From contig NZ_NFIV01000003.1 of NCBI RefSeq assembly GCF_002159555.1, positions 202,125 to 266,124 of the forward strand: a DNA stretch of 64,000 nucleotides, read 5' to 3'. Each line of letters begins with the position of its first letter. The stretch's first letter is position 1. The stretch comes from Muribaculum sp. An289 (GTDB taxonomy: Bacteria; Bacteroidota; Bacteroidia; Bacteroidales; UBA932). The position numbers and the translations under genes are program-made. This document shows, piece by piece, positions 1 through 9,563 of the stretch. The notes beneath the pieces were generated by a model. The model had not been told where the DNA came from, searched no databases, and was given only the letters and a program-made list of their open reading frames with translations.

Positions 1-170
1 TGTCGTCTCCTTCCGACCTTATAGAAAATGTGGCTGGAAGAATCATGTCCCGGGTGTCGGAAAAATATCCGGATCTCGGGGAGGTTTCCGTGACGGTGAA
101 AAAACTGTCGCCTCCGATAGAGGGGATAGGCGAAGGTTATGCCGAGTTCACCCTTGTGTCCGTATTGTGA
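1..170 (+). CDS. folB: Dihydroneopterin aldolase FolB, C-terminal fragment
   Basis: Only the last 55 or so codons are in the window; the reading frame starts at base 3 and stops with TGA at 168-170. The fragment reads ENVAGRIMSRV, then EVSVTVKKLSPPI and a final short strand. This matches the end of the FolB/T-fold family: a helix, then a beta strand with a K-x-x-PPI motif, then a C-terminal strand. FolB cleaves dihydroneopterin in folate synthesis and works in the cytosol as an octamer. The catalytic part lies outside the window, so the call rests on the tail only. Another T-fold enzyme of similar size is possible. Confidence 0.6.
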   Translation, partial: SSPSDLIENVAGRIMSRVSEKYPDLGEVSVTVKKLSPPIEGIGEGYAEFTLVSVL

Positions 171-199
171 AAATCTGTTCCGTATTGAAAATCAGTTTT

Positions 200-1501
200 A
201 TGGAAAAAAGTGTCAGGGTTTCTTTCATAACGCTCGGCTGCAAGCTGAATTATGCCGAAACGTCCACAATCGAGAGGCAGTTCGTCTCCTTGGGCTGCAA
301 GGTCTCCGACTGGCGGGACGGGGCGGATATTTTTGTAGTGAATACCTGTGCCGTGACGGAGACTTCCGAAAGGAAATGCAGGAGCATAATCAGGAAACTG
401 CACAGGATTTCGCCTTCCGCATGGATTGTCGTCACCGGCTGTTACGCACGTCTGGGCAAGGAGCGGATATATGGGATAGAGGGAGTAAAATACGTTTTCG
501 CTTCCGATGAAAGCAAAAAGGGGATAGCGGCGAGGGTGCTCGGGGATTATCTTGCCGGCCCCGTATCTCCGCTTGCTCCGGAAGTCTCGGGGGATTCCGG
601 GGGATTTTTCCTCGCCTATTCTTCGGGCGAAGAAAGGACGAGGGCCTTCCTCAAGGTGCAGGACGGCTGCGATTACCACTGCTCCTACTGTACGGTATGC
701 ATCGCCAGGGGGGAGAGCAGGAACGCCCCTGTAAGTGACATTGTTTCGGAAGCCTCTGCCATAGCGGCTTCCGGAGTAAGGGAAATAGTCCTGACCGGGG
801 TGAATACGGGGGATTTCGGTAAAACCACCGGAGAGTCCTTCCTTGATTTGCTGAAGGCCCTGGACAGGGTGGAGGGAATCGACAGGTACCGCATATCGTC
901 CATCGAGCCAAATCTGCTCACGGAGGAGATTGTGGACTGGATAACCTCGGGGACTAAATTCATGCCCCATTTCCATATCCCCCTCCAGTCCGGTTCCGAC
1001 AGGATACTGAAAGCCATGGGGCGCAGGTACGATGCCGACGGATTTTTGCGGAAATTGGATTATGTCAGGAAGGCATTCGGGGATTTTTATGAAAAACGCG
1101 GCGAAGACGGAAGCGACAGGGTGTTTTTCGGAATAGATGTGATAGTCGGTTTTCCCGGAGAAACCGAGGCCGATTTTATGGATACGTACAATCTCCTTTC
1201 GCGGATAAAGCCTGCCTTCCTCCATGTTTTCCCGTACTCGAAACGTCCCGGGACACCGGCTGCCGCCATGCCGGGGCAGGTGCCGGAAGAAGTGAAGAAT
1301 TCGAGGGTCGAAAGGCTTATGGCCCTGAGCGATATCTTGCATGCGGATTTCGTAAAGGCCAATTCGGGCCGCAGGGAGGAAGTCCTGTTCGAAAGTTCCG
1401 ACAAGGGCGGCAGGATGTACGGCTATACGAGGAATTACATACGTGTCGAGCGCCCGTTCGACCCGGATGCGATAGGTAGAATAATCGAGGCAGTGATTTG
1501 A
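200..1501 (+). CDS. mtaB: tRNA t6A37 methylthiotransferase MtaB
   Basis: Radical-SAM methylthiotransferase that turns t6A37 into ms2t6A37 in ANN-decoding tRNAs. The order is typical: an N-terminal UPF0004 domain with three iron-sulfur cysteines (LGCKLN, Cys14; VNTCAVT, Cys50; TGCYAR, Cys81), the radical-SAM CxxxCxxC in DGCDYHCSYC (Cys157/161/164), and a C-terminal TRAM-like domain ending in a YTRNYIRVE strand. At 433 residues it has the usual MtaB length. The frame is open from 167, but the ATG at 200 (MEKSVRVSF) begins the conserved domain directly and follows the folB stop at 170, so it is preferred. The residue block after the third radical-SAM cysteine reads TVCIARGESR, with an extra cysteine where most relatives have TIPxARG. 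Confidence 0.93.
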   Translation: MEKSVRVSFITLGCKLNYAETSTIERQFVSLGCKVSDWRDGADIFVVNTCAVTETSERKCRSIIRKLHRISPSAWIVVTGCYARLGKERIYGIEGVKYVFASDESKKGIAARVLGDYLAGPVSPLAPEVSGDSGGFFLAYSSGEERTRAFLKVQDGCDYHCSYCTVCIARGESRNAPVSDIVSEASAIAASGVREIVLTGVNTGDFGKTTGESFLDLLKALDRVEGIDRYRISSIEPNLLTEEIVDWITSGTKFMPHFHIPLQSGSDRILKAMGRRYDADGFLRKLDYVRKAFGDFYEKRGEDGSDRVFFGIDVIVGFPGETEADFMDTYNLLSRIKPAFLHVFPYSKRPGTPAAAMPGQVPEEVKNSRVERLMALSDILHADFVKANSGRREEVLFESSDKGGRMYGYTRNYIRVERPFDPDAIGRIIEAVI

Positions 1502-1556
1502 AGATAAGTTGAACAGGTGAAGATAAGATGAACAGGTGAAGATAAGATGAACAGGG
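1500..1556 (+). repeat. Three tandem copies of a 19-bp unit across the mtaB stop and the next start codon
   Basis: Unit GAAGATAAGATGAACAGGT occurs at 1500-1518 (one change, TTG for ATG), 1519-1537 and 1538-1556 (last base changed). Copy 1 begins inside the mtaB stop codon and copy 3 contains the start ATG (1547) and first codons (MNR) of the following hydrolase. Copy 2 carries the same ATG at 1528 but stops after three codons (MNR then TGA). Confidence 0.9.
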
Positions 1557-2401
1557 CTGTATTTTTAGGGACCGGCACATCGCAGGGGGTGCCCATGATA
1601 GGATGCAAGTGCGAAGTGTGCATGTCATCCGATTCCCGCGACAAGCGGTTGAGGTCTTCCCTCTATGTCGAATACGGAGGCTGTCGCATCCTTGTTGATG
1701 CAGGGCCGGATTTCAGGCAGCAGATGCTGAGAGAAGACATATTGCATCTCGATGCCATCCTTCTGACACACAACCATAAGGACCATACCGGAGGACTGGA
1801 TGACGTCAGGGCCATAAATTATCTTGAAGAAAGGGCGGTGGACATCTACTGCGAAAAATATGTCGAGGATTCCCTGAGGTGCGAGTACTCGTATGCTTTT
1901 TCCGAGCCGCATTATCCCGGCATTCCGCTATGGAACATACACCTTATATCGTCGGAAACCCCGTTTCCCGTATCTCCGTGCGGCCCTTCTGCCGGGAAGC
2001 CCGTCACTGTCATACCCGTGCGCGGAATGCATTTCAGGCTGCCGGTCCTCGGCTTCCGTTTCGGAAAACTGGCCTATCTGACCGACATGAACTGCATTCC
2101 GGAAGACCAGTTCCGCAAACTGGAAGGTCTCGATGTCATGACAATCAATTGTGTACGACACGGAAGCCATCTGTCCCATTTCAGCTTCGAACAGGCCATA
2201 GCCGTTGCGTTGAAGGTCGGCGCCAAACGTACATACCTTACCCATCTGTCCCACCAGCTGGAAAAACATTCGGTCCTTGAGGGACTGATAGTGGAGGAGG
2301 CCTCCCGCCAGCTTGTCTCCGCCGGAAAGCCTGTTCCCGATGATATCGGACAGCGCATCATGCCGGCCTATGACGGTTTGGAAATAACATTCGGGGATTG
2401 A
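1547..2401 (+). CDS. Metallo-beta-lactamase-fold hydrolase, PhnP/lipoate-associated-like
   Basis: A 284-residue metallo-beta-lactamase-fold enzyme. It has the metal-binding THNHKDH motif at 74-80, an early DAGPDFR (metal-site Asp region near 51), a later LTDMN, and a C-terminal LTHLSH histidine motif. The N-terminus FLGTGTSQGVP followed by GCKCEVC (Cys20, 22, 25) is the mark of the PhnP-like subgroup, in which these cysteines bind a structural zinc. PhnP is a cyclic-phosphate phosphodiesterase; many Bacteroidota carry such a gene without a phosphonate operon, so the substrate here is unknown. It starts 46 bp after mtaB and is probably co-transcribed. The start codon lies in the third copy of a 19-bp tandem repeat. 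Confidence 0.85.
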   Translation: MNRAVFLGTGTSQGVPMIGCKCEVCMSSDSRDKRLRSSLYVEYGGCRILVDAGPDFRQQMLREDILHLDAILLTHNHKDHTGGLDDVRAINYLEERAVDIYCEKYVEDSLRCEYSYAFSEPHYPGIPLWNIHLISSETPFPVSPCGPSAGKPVTVIPVRGMHFRLPVLGFRFGKLAYLTDMNCIPEDQFRKLEGLDVMTINCVRHGSHLSHFSFEQAIAVALKVGAKRTYLTHLSHQLEKHSVLEGLIVEEASRQLVSAGKPVPDDIGQRIMPAYDGLEITFGD

Positions 2402-2441
2402 GCGGTACCGGCGCTTCCGGGGAACTTCTTGTGAAAATAGA

Positions 2442-2473
2442 TTTGTCTGTTTCGGAAAAAAGCCTTATTTTTG
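2442..2473 (+). promoter_or_regulatory. Predicted promoter of gyrA
   Basis: TTTG at 2442-2445, 20 bases, then TATTTTTG at 2466-2473. This is a full match to the Bacteroidota primary-sigma pattern (TTTG, 19-21 bases, TAnnTTTG) about 50 bases before the gyrA ATG. Confidence 0.7.
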
Positions 2474-2522
2474 ACGGTTATTTTGATTTAGAAAAACAGC
2501 TTCAAAAAATATAGACTTGATT

Positions 2523-5033
2523 ATGGATATGGATCAGAACCAGACGACGGGGACGGGGCGGATAGAAACCGTGAATATAGACAAGCAGATGAAAAGCGCG
2601 TATATCGACTATTCGATGTCCGTTATCGTCTCTCGTGCCCTGCCGGATGTGAGGGACGGTCTCAAGCCGGTTCATCGCAGGGTTTTGTTCGGAATGTCCG
2701 AACTCGGCCTTACTTACGACAAACCGACTAAGAAATCGGCCCGTATAGTGGGTGAAGTCCTCGGTAAGTACCATCCTCATGGCGATACGAGCGTGTACGA
2801 TACCATGGTGCGCATGGCACAGGACTGGTCGATGCGTTATACGCTTGTTTACGGCCAGGGTAATTTCGGATCCATAGACGGGTATTCTCCGGCTGCAATG
2901 CGTTATACCGAAGCGAAGTTGCAGCGCATAGCCGAAGAGGTCCTTGCCGACCTGGACAAGGATACGGTGGATTTCCAGAAGAACTTCGACGAGTCCCTGG
3001 ACGAGCCGAAGGTATTGCCTGCAAAAGTTCCCCTTTTGCTCGTAAACGGTTCTTCCGGCATAGCTGTCGGCATGGCGACAAACATGGCGCCTCACAATCT
3101 GACTGAAGTGTGCAATGCCATAGAAGCGTATATAGACAATCCGGACATAACCACGGAAGGGCTGATGCAGCACATCTCCGGCCCCGATTTTCCTACCGGA
3201 GGCATTATCCAGGGAATCCAGGGGATTAAGGACGCATTCGAGACCGGCCGCGGAAAGATAGTGATAAGGTCCAAGACCGAAATCGAGACGGATGCCCACG
3301 GAAGGGACCAGATAATCGTTACCGAAATACCTTATATGGTAAACAAGAGGGAGCTGATTGAGAAAATAGCCGAACTCGTGGAGGCCAAGAAGGTGGACGG
3401 AATCACATACGTCAATGACGAGAGCAACCGCCACGGCATGCGCATCCTCATCCGTCTGAAACAGGGTGCGGTTGCCAATGTCGTGCTGAATACGCTGTTC
3501 AAATATACCCAGCTGCAATCGAGTTTTTCAGTAAACAACGTGGTTCTCGTGGACGGACGTCCGAGGCTTCTGAACCTGAAAGACCTTATTAAATATTATG
3601 TGCGCCACAGGCATGACGTGGTAGTGCGCAGAAGCCGTTTCGAGCTGGAGAAGGCACAGAAGCGCGCGCACATACTCGAAGGCCTCCTGAAGGCATTGGA
3701 TTTCATAGATGAAATCATAGCCATGATCCGCGCTTCCCGTACAGTGGACGATGCGAAGTCTTCAATCATAGCCCGTTTCGATTTTACGGAACCGCAGGCC
3801 GCGGCAATAGTCGCGATGCGCCTGTCGCAGCTCGTAGGTCTGGAACGCGAGAGGCTCCAGTCCGAATATGACGAGCTGATGAAGGTAATCAACCGTCTGG
3901 AAGCCATATTGGCAAGTTACGACTTGCAGATGGGGGTCATTAAGGAGGAACTTGAATATCTGAAAGAAAAATACGGGGATGCAAGGCGCTCGGTAATAGA
4001 GCCTTCCGAAGACGAGTTCAATCCGGAGGACTTCTATCCGAACGAGGATGTGGTGATAACCATATCCCACCTCGGTTATATCAAACGTACCCCGCTTACG
4101 GAATACCGTCTCCAGAACAGGGGAGGAGTGGGCGCCAAGGGCAGTACCACGAGGGACGAAGACTTCATAGAGCATATCTACGTGGCCAACATGCACAGTA
4201 CCATGCTGTTCTTTACGGCCAAGGGAAAATGCTTCTGGCTCAAGGTCTACGAGATTCCGGAAGGGGCCAAGTCCTCGAAGGGCCGCGCATTGCAGAACGT
4301 GATAAACATCGAGCCTGACGACAAAATCTGCGCGTATATCAATGTCAGGAGCCTGAAGGATGAAGACTATATCAACAACAACTACATAATCCTCGGCACG
4401 AAGCGCGGAACCATAAAGAAGACCTCCCTCGAAGCCTATTCGAGACCGCGTGCCAACGGCATAAACGCCATAACTATCCGCGAAGGCGACGAATTGCACG
4501 GGGCCGTGCTTACGAACGGCAATTGCGAGATTCTGCTTGCCGGAAAGAAAGGACGTTGCGTGCGTTTCGATGAAAAGGATGCAAGGGCCATAGGCAGGAC
4601 CGGTGCAGGTGTCAGGGGTATATCCATAGATGAAGACGACGAGGTCGTAGGCCTTGTATGCGTGGATCCGGCATCCGAGGACATGTCCTCCAAGACCATC
4701 CTCGCAGTGAGTGAAAACGGTTATGGCAAGCGTTCCGTTCTGGAAGATTACCGTAAGACAAACCGTGGCGGTAAGGGTGTGAAGACCATAAACATTACGG
4801 AAAAGACCGGAGCCCTGATTGCGCTGAAGGAAGTCTCCGAAGATGACGACCTTATGATAATCAACCGTTCCGGCATAACCATCAGGCTGTCCGTGTCCGC
4901 CATAAGGGTGGCAGGCCGTTCGACACAGGGTGTCAGACTGATAAATATCCGGGAAGGGGACGGAATAGCCGCCGTATGTACAGTCGACAACAAGGATACC
5001 GACGGAACCGGTGCCGCGGAAGAAAAGGAATGA
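2523..5033 (+). CDS. gyrA: DNA gyrase subunit A
   Basis: The breakage-reunion subunit of the type II topoisomerase that supercoils DNA. It has 836 residues from the ATG at 2523; the in-frame TTG at 2517 is less likely. The winged-helix/tower part contains AAMRYTE with catalytic Tyr128. The quinolone-resistance region reads [17 protein letters not shown]; the position matching E. coli Ser83 is Thr89 and that matching Asp87 is Asp93. The C-terminal beta-pinwheel begins near residue 515, with a GyrA-box-like [10 protein letters not shown] near 530, and repeated blades follow. The GyrA-box and pinwheel favour GyrA over ParC. The gene has its own promoter, and a secreted TPR gene follows closely. 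Confidence 0.96.
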   Translation: MDMDQNQTTGTGRIETVNIDKQMKSAYIDYSMSVIVSRALPDVRDGLKPVHRRVLFGMSELGLTYDKPTKKSARIVGEVLGKYHPHGDTSVYDTMVRMAQDWSMRYTLVYGQGNFGSIDGYSPAAMRYTEAKLQRIAEEVLADLDKDTVDFQKNFDESLDEPKVLPAKVPLLLVNGSSGIAVGMATNMAPHNLTEVCNAIEAYIDNPDITTEGLMQHISGPDFPTGGIIQGIQGIKDAFETGRGKIVIRSKTEIETDAHGRDQIIVTEIPYMVNKRELIEKIAELVEAKKVDGITYVNDESNRHGMRILIRLKQGAVANVVLNTLFKYTQLQSSFSVNNVVLVDGRPRLLNLKDLIKYYVRHRHDVVVRRSRFELEKAQKRAHILEGLLKALDFIDEIIAMIRASRTVDDAKSSIIARFDFTEPQAAAIVAMRLSQLVGLERERLQSEYDELMKVINRLEAILASYDLQMGVIKEELEYLKEKYGDARRSVIEPSEDEFNPEDFYPNEDVVITISHLGYIKRTPLTEYRLQNRGGVGAKGSTTRDEDFIEHIYVANMHSTMLFFTAKGKCFWLKVYEIPEGAKSSKGRALQNVINIEPDDKICAYINVRSLKDEDYINNNYIILGTKRGTIKKTSLEAYSRPRANGINAITIREGDELHGAVLTNGNCEILLAGKKGRCVRFDEKDARAIGRTGAGVRGISIDEDDEVVGLVCVDPASEDMSSKTILAVSENGYGKRSVLEDYRKTNRGGKGVKTINITEKTGALIALKEVSEDDDLMIINRSGITIRLSVSAIRVAGRSTQGVRLINIREGDGIAAVCTVDNKDTDGTGAAEEKE

Positions 5034-5074
5034 TGTCTGAAAATATGAATATTAACCACAAAAATGATATTTCA

Positions 5075-6400
5075 ATGAAAAGATTGTTTATTGCACTTTC
5101 GTTGCTCCTGTCCGTACAGCTGGCAGGTGCACAGTCAAAAGCAGTAGTCGACGCCATAAGCGATGTCGATAAGGCAAAGGAGGCATTGGCCAATCCGAAG
5201 AAAGCCGTAAAACCGGCTTCATGGATAAACCTCGGCGAGGCCTATATCAAGGCTTTCGAAGCACCGGCCCCTGCCGTAGTCACAGGCATGCCTCAGCCGC
5301 AGATTGCCATGCTTCTCGGCGGAATGGCCCCGGTTTCTTCGGAAGACAGGATAATGGGCGGAATCCCTTACCATGTTGACATCTATCCGGAGTTCAACCT
5401 TTATTATGACGGTACCGGCGTACTGGCCATAGTCGAGGTCACCAAGGCTGCATATACCGACATCGACCCTCTCGCTGAAGCCATCAACGCATTCGTGAAG
5501 GCTGGCGAGCTCGAGACCAAGGAAAAAGGCATTGAGAAGGTGAAGGCACACCTCCAGAACGTATCTTCCCTGTATTTCAGCGATGCAATGACCATGTACA
5601 GCCTTGAAAAATACGGTGCTGCTTCGGACGACTTCATGAAATGCGTGGAGATTTCAGAGCTGCCGCTGTTGGGCAACATCGACACCCTCTCCGTTTTCAA
5701 CGCCGCATTTACGGCCAACCTCGCTTCCGATACCCTGAGGGCCATCACGATGTTCGAAAGATGCGTGGAACTGGGTTACTATGAAAACGGTGACGTATTT
5801 GCGAGCCTCGCAGGCCTGTATATCGGCAAAGGCGACAACGCAAAAGGAAAATCCATCCTCGAAGAAGGCTTCAAGCTTTTCCCTTCGAGCCAGGCCATAA
5901 TAATCGGACTTATCAATTATTATCTTGACAACAACGAGGATCCTCAGACCCTCTTCTCCCTCATAGCCGAGGCAAAGGCCAACGAGCCTAACAATGCTTC
6001 CCTTTACTATGTGGAAGGAAATGTCTACAAAGGTCTCGGAGACATTCAGAAGGCCCTGGAATGCTATTACAAATCGTATGAAATCGACCCTAACTACGTA
6101 TTCGGCCTCTATGCGGCAGGTACTCTCTGGTATGACGAAGCTGTAAGGGTTTCCGAAATTGCACAGAGCGAAATGGACGATAAGAAGTACAACGCCCTCG
6201 TGGAAGAATTCGAAGGCTATATGGTCAATGCCATCGAGCCTTTCGAGACACTTTTCAATGCTACCGAGGATGTCGAGTTCAAGACAATCGCCGCAGAATA
6301 CCTGAAGAGCATCAATTTCCGTTTCCGCGACAGGGATCAGAAATACATGGACGGATATGAAAAATACAATTCATATCTCAATTCGCAGCAGAACCAGTAA
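5075..6400 (+). CDS. Secreted tetratricopeptide-repeat protein
   Basis: A 441-residue exported protein. The start at 5075 gives MKRLFIALSLLLSVQLAGAQ, a clean type I signal peptide ending at AGAQ; upstream in-frame codons would bury it and overlap gyrA. The mature part is helical, with TPR-like units clearest at residues 280-360: NASLYYVEGNVYKGLG followed by IQKALECYYKSYEIDPNY is a canonical TPR. TPR proteins of this kind act as periplasmic or surface scaffolds; no partner can be named. It lies 41 bp after gyrA, possibly sharing its transcript, and ends before a hairpin terminator at 6431. Similar gyrA-adjacent TPR genes are common in Bacteroidales (recalled, not checked). Confidence 0.8.
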   Translation: MKRLFIALSLLLSVQLAGAQSKAVVDAISDVDKAKEALANPKKAVKPASWINLGEAYIKAFEAPAPAVVTGMPQPQIAMLLGGMAPVSSEDRIMGGIPYHVDIYPEFNLYYDGTGVLAIVEVTKAAYTDIDPLAEAINAFVKAGELETKEKGIEKVKAHLQNVSSLYFSDAMTMYSLEKYGAASDDFMKCVEISELPLLGNIDTLSVFNAAFTANLASDTLRAITMFERCVELGYYENGDVFASLAGLYIGKGDNAKGKSILEEGFKLFPSSQAIIIGLINYYLDNNEDPQTLFSLIAEAKANEPNNASLYYVEGNVYKGLGDIQKALECYYKSYEIDPNYVFGLYAAGTLWYDEAVRVSEIAQSEMDDKKYNALVEEFEGYMVNAIEPFETLFNATEDVEFKTIAAEYLKSINFRFRDRDQKYMDGYEKYNSYLNSQQNQ

Positions 6401-6430
6401 CCGGCAATAATTAAGATCTAGATAAAAATC

Positions 6431-6465
6431 AGAGGCGGCAGTGTGAGGTTTCCTTTGCCGCCTCT
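6431..6465 (+). terminator. Hairpin after the TPR gene
   Basis: Perfect 10-bp inverted repeat AGAGGCGGCA / TGCCGCCTCT with a 15-base loop, followed by TTACTT. The U-tract is weak. It lies between the TPR stop (6400) and the peptidase ATG (6481). Confidence 0.55.
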
Positions 6466-6480
6466 TTACTTGAAAGTCGT

Positions 6481-8598
6481 ATGAGATATCTGTTTAGCAT
6501 TTTACTTGTCCCGCTCGTTTTCGCCATCTTCCCTGTAAAGCTTTCTGCCGATGAGGGAATGTGGCTTCCGGTCCTCATATCGGAAAGGATAGACGATATG
6601 AAGGCAAAAGGTTTCAGGCTCGATGCGGAGGACATTTACAGTATCAATCAGGCATCATTGAAGGATGCCGTCGTGCTGTTCAACGGCGGATGTACCGGAG
6701 AACTCATTTCCAATCAAGGGCTCCTGCTTACCAACCATCACTGCGGTTACGGTGCAATCCAGTGCCACAGTTCCGTGGAACACGACTATCTTAAAGACGG
6801 TTTCTGGGCCATGTCGCTCGATGAAGAACTGCCGAACGACGGGCTTTGGGTCAGCTTCCTCATAAGGATGGAGGATGTGACGGATGCGGTGCTCCAGGGG
6901 TACGACAGCTCGATGGACGAGGCACGGAGGGATTCGCTGGTAAGGGCCAATTCCGCGGCCATAGAGGCCAGGGCGATGGCGGAAGGACCGTCGTATCAGG
7001 CATCGGTCGAATCCATGTATTACGGCAACCAGTATTTTCTTTTCGTTTATCAGAAATTCGATGACGTAAGGCTTGTAGGCGCCCCTCCTTCTTCGGTGGG
7101 AAAATTCGGAGGCGACACGGACAACTGGATGTGGCCTCGCCATACCGGGGATTTCTCGATTTTCAGGATATATGCGGACAAGGACAACAATCCGGCAGCC
7201 TACAGCGAGGACAATGTCCCTTACAGGCCGAAAAAATTTTTCAAGATTTCCACGGCAGGAGTGAATGAAGGCGATTTTACCTTCGTGTACGGTTTTCCCG
7301 GCAGTACCCAGGAATATGTGCATTCCGATGCCATCGGATACATCGAGGAAATGAATCCCAAGAAGATAGCGCTCAGGGACGGAAGGCTGGAAATAATGAA
7401 AAAATACATGTCCGCCGACCAGGATGTGAGGATACGCTATTCTTCGAAACAGGCAAATGTCGCCAATGCCTGGAAGAAATGGCAGGGCGAGCTGAAAGGT
7501 CTGATAAAATTAGAGACACGTTCGGTGAAGAAGGAGTCCGAGAAGGCTTTTACGGAATGGGCACTCAGCGGAGGACATGACGAATATGCCGGCGTAATAG
7601 AGGAACTTTCACGGCTATACGCCCAGGTCCGTCCTTATTCGTATGCGATGGACTATTATGTGGAGTCGCTGAACGGTGTCGACGCATTCAGGTTTGCCAT
7701 GAATGTGGGGCGTTATATCGGACTGAACGGTACGGAGGGCCTTGCCGATTATGCGGAAGCCTTCTTCAAGGACTATTATTATCCTATCGATGAGGAGATT
7801 TTCATCTTTACGGCCGACAGGTTCATGGAAGACGTGCCGGACGAATTCAAGCCGGAATATCTGAAGGAGGAGTTTACCCGTCTGGGCTCGACGGCCGCCG
7901 TGGCCGATTCGGTATTTGCCGTGTCCATTTTCACGGACAGGGAAAAGACACTCGCCCTTGCCGCCCTCGATTCGGCGAAGGCGATGGAGGCGGTGGCTTC
8001 CGACCCTCTTTACAGGCTGGCCGACTCGTTCTATGCCGAATATGCCGCACTGTCCGGACCTGCAATGGAAATCAACAGGCGGATCGCCCTTATGAACAGG
8101 ACATATATGCGGGGGCAGATGGAATTCGATTCGGAAAAGGCCTTCTATCCGGATGCCAACCTTACCCTGAGGGTCTCATACGGGGAAGTGGCCGGCTTCG
8201 AGCCTTCGGACGGCATCGAATATCTGCCGGTCTCTACCCTTGAAGGAATAATCGAAAAGGACAATCCCGATATTTTCGATTATGACATCCCTCAGAAACT
8301 CAGGGATCTGTATGCGGCCAAGGACTATGGCAGATGGGAAACGGAAGGTACTGTTCCGGTATGTTTCCTTGCCACCAACCATACTTCCGGGGGCAATTCG
8401 GGCAGTCCTGTCATAAATGCGGACGGCAATCTTGTCGGGGTCAATTTCGACAGGGTATGGGAAGGCACCATGAGCGACCTTGATTTCGACCCGGAACTTT
8501 GCCGTAACATATCCCTCGACATAAGGTATGTGCTCTTCATCATAGACAAGTATGCGGGAGCCCGTAACCTTATGGACGAAATAGTTTTCGCGGATTGA
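6481..8598 (+). CDS. dpp11: S46 family dipeptidyl-peptidase, DPP11 type (Asp/Glu-specific)
   Basis: A periplasmic serine exopeptidase of 705 residues with an N-terminal signal peptide (MRYLFSILLVPLVFAIFPVK). The S46 catalytic parts are all visible: His in TNHHCGY (near 87), Asp in RHTGDFSIFR, and Ser640 in GGNSGSPV. Specificity in this family depends on the residue 18 positions after the catalytic Ser: Gly in DPP7, Arg in Porphyromonas DPP11. Here that residue is Arg658 in NFDRVWEG, with the same spacing, so this is a DPP11-type enzyme releasing dipeptides with Asp or Glu at P1. These enzymes feed acidic dipeptides to amino-acid fermenters, which fits the acetate and butyrate kinase genes just downstream. 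The gene is convergent with the comEC-like gene, only 6 bp away. Confidence 0.92.
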   Translation: MRYLFSILLVPLVFAIFPVKLSADEGMWLPVLISERIDDMKAKGFRLDAEDIYSINQASLKDAVVLFNGGCTGELISNQGLLLTNHHCGYGAIQCHSSVEHDYLKDGFWAMSLDEELPNDGLWVSFLIRMEDVTDAVLQGYDSSMDEARRDSLVRANSAAIEARAMAEGPSYQASVESMYYGNQYFLFVYQKFDDVRLVGAPPSSVGKFGGDTDNWMWPRHTGDFSIFRIYADKDNNPAAYSEDNVPYRPKKFFKISTAGVNEGDFTFVYGFPGSTQEYVHSDAIGYIEEMNPKKIALRDGRLEIMKKYMSADQDVRIRYSSKQANVANAWKKWQGELKGLIKLETRSVKKESEKAFTEWALSGGHDEYAGVIEELSRLYAQVRPYSYAMDYYVESLNGVDAFRFAMNVGRYIGLNGTEGLADYAEAFFKDYYYPIDEEIFIFTADRFMEDVPDEFKPEYLKEEFTRLGSTAAVADSVFAVSIFTDREKTLALAALDSAKAMEAVASDPLYRLADSFYAEYAALSGPAMEINRRIALMNRTYMRGQMEFDSEKAFYPDANLTLRVSYGEVAGFEPSDGIEYLPVSTLEGIIEKDNPDIFDYDIPQKLRDLYAAKDYGRWETEGTVPVCFLATNHTSGGNSGSPVINADGNLVGVNFDRVWEGTMSDLDFDPELCRNISLDIRYVLFIIDKYAGARNLMDEIVFAD

Positions 8599-8604
8599 CA
8601 CGGC

Positions 8605-9537
8605 TCACGGGAGGGCGGATACGGATTCCGTAATCCATACGAGGATGTCTATGGAACATGACAGGATTTTTCCGCAGAATATCCCGGCCGGAGGCCAGAT
8701 TGCGAATGCCAGCATCGAGGTCATTATCAAGGCGAGTATTACGGAGCTGAGCGGTACGCAAAGCAGGTTGGTGACCAGAAAATATTTGGGAAAATAGCCG
8801 AAATACCACAGTATCAACGGCAATGTGGATATTTGGCAGGCTACTGACAGGGCGATGGTGTTCCAGATGTACTTCATCGCCCTGTTTTTCGTATATATCA
8901 GGTCTTTAAGGTATGGGAAAATCGTGAAAATCCCTATCATGGCGCTGTATGAAAGCTGGAATCCCACGTCGGCGGCGGCTTCCGGATTGTAGGAAAGGAT
9001 TATTATCGCGCTGAGCGCGAGTACCCACAGGGGCTTCTGCTTCCTTCCGAGGATTTTTCCGGTCTCGTATATGAATATCATTACGAAGGCGCGTGCAATG
9101 GAATTGGCCATTCCGGTCATGAGGGAATAAATGAAAAGAAGGGAGACATTCACCGTGCTTCTGACGGCGGTCCCTGCCCTGCCTGAAGGGATGAAGGAGG
9201 TCAGGACGGTGAAAATCCCGTATAATATGCTGAGATGCATTCCGGAAAGGGCAAGCAGGTGGGATACGCCGCTTATGCGGAAATATTCCTTGTCCTCCCT
9301 GGATATTTCGCTTTTGTCGCCCAGAAAAAGCGCCTTTGCGAAGGCACGTCCCCTCGGGTCTTCCGGCATCGTGCCTTCGATGGCCGTCTCGCATTCCGCG
9401 TAAAGGGCCGCGGAGATGTTTTTCCTCATCTCCGGCAGTTCCGAGCCCGATATTATCCTTATGTAAACGAAGGCCGCGAGATATAAAATGCCGATGCAGG
9501 CCGCGGCTGCCCTGATTCCGAATCCTTCCCCTCTCAT
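8605..9537 (-). CDS. Short ComEC/Rec2-type DNA-uptake channel protein
   Basis: An integral membrane protein of 310 residues, about eight hydrophobic segments. The signature SGVSHLLALSGMHLSILYG (residues about 88-106) and IFPYLKDL..IA.SVACQISTLPLILWYFGYFP are typical of the Competence domain of ComEC, the channel that passes single-stranded DNA across the inner membrane during transformation. Bacteroidota ComEC proteins are usually about 650-750 residues, with an N-terminal OB-fold/DUF4131 part and sometimes a C-terminal beta-lactamase domain. Here only one N-terminal membrane helix and a short linker precede the core, and nothing follows it. The ATG at 9537 directly precedes a hydrophobic helix, and I saw no frameshift remnant next to it. 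It may be a compact variant or a shortened gene. Confidence 0.75.
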   Translation of the reverse strand: MRGEGFGIRAAAACIGILYLAAFVYIRIISGSELPEMRKNISAALYAECETAIEGTMPEDPRGRAFAKALFLGDKSEISREDKEYFRISGVSHLLALSGMHLSILYGIFTVLTSFIPSGRAGTAVRSTVNVSLLFIYSLMTGMANSIARAFVMIFIYETGKILGRKQKPLWVLALSAIIILSYNPEAAADVGFQLSYSAMIGIFTIFPYLKDLIYTKNRAMKYIWNTIALSVACQISTLPLILWYFGYFPKYFLVTNLLCVPLSSVILALIMTSMLAFAIWPPAGIFCGKILSCSIDILVWITESVSALP

Positions 9538-9563
9538 CTTTCTCTCTCTTAAACGGAATTTCG

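Noticed and set aside
137..1342. A 401-codon open frame on the minus strand opposite mtaB.
   Set aside because: Shadow of a conserved gene on the plus strand; no start context, no family, no protein-like composition.
2502..3518. A 338-codon open frame on the minus strand opposite gyrA.
   Set aside because: Complement of the conserved GyrA N-terminus; codon composition mirrors gyrA.
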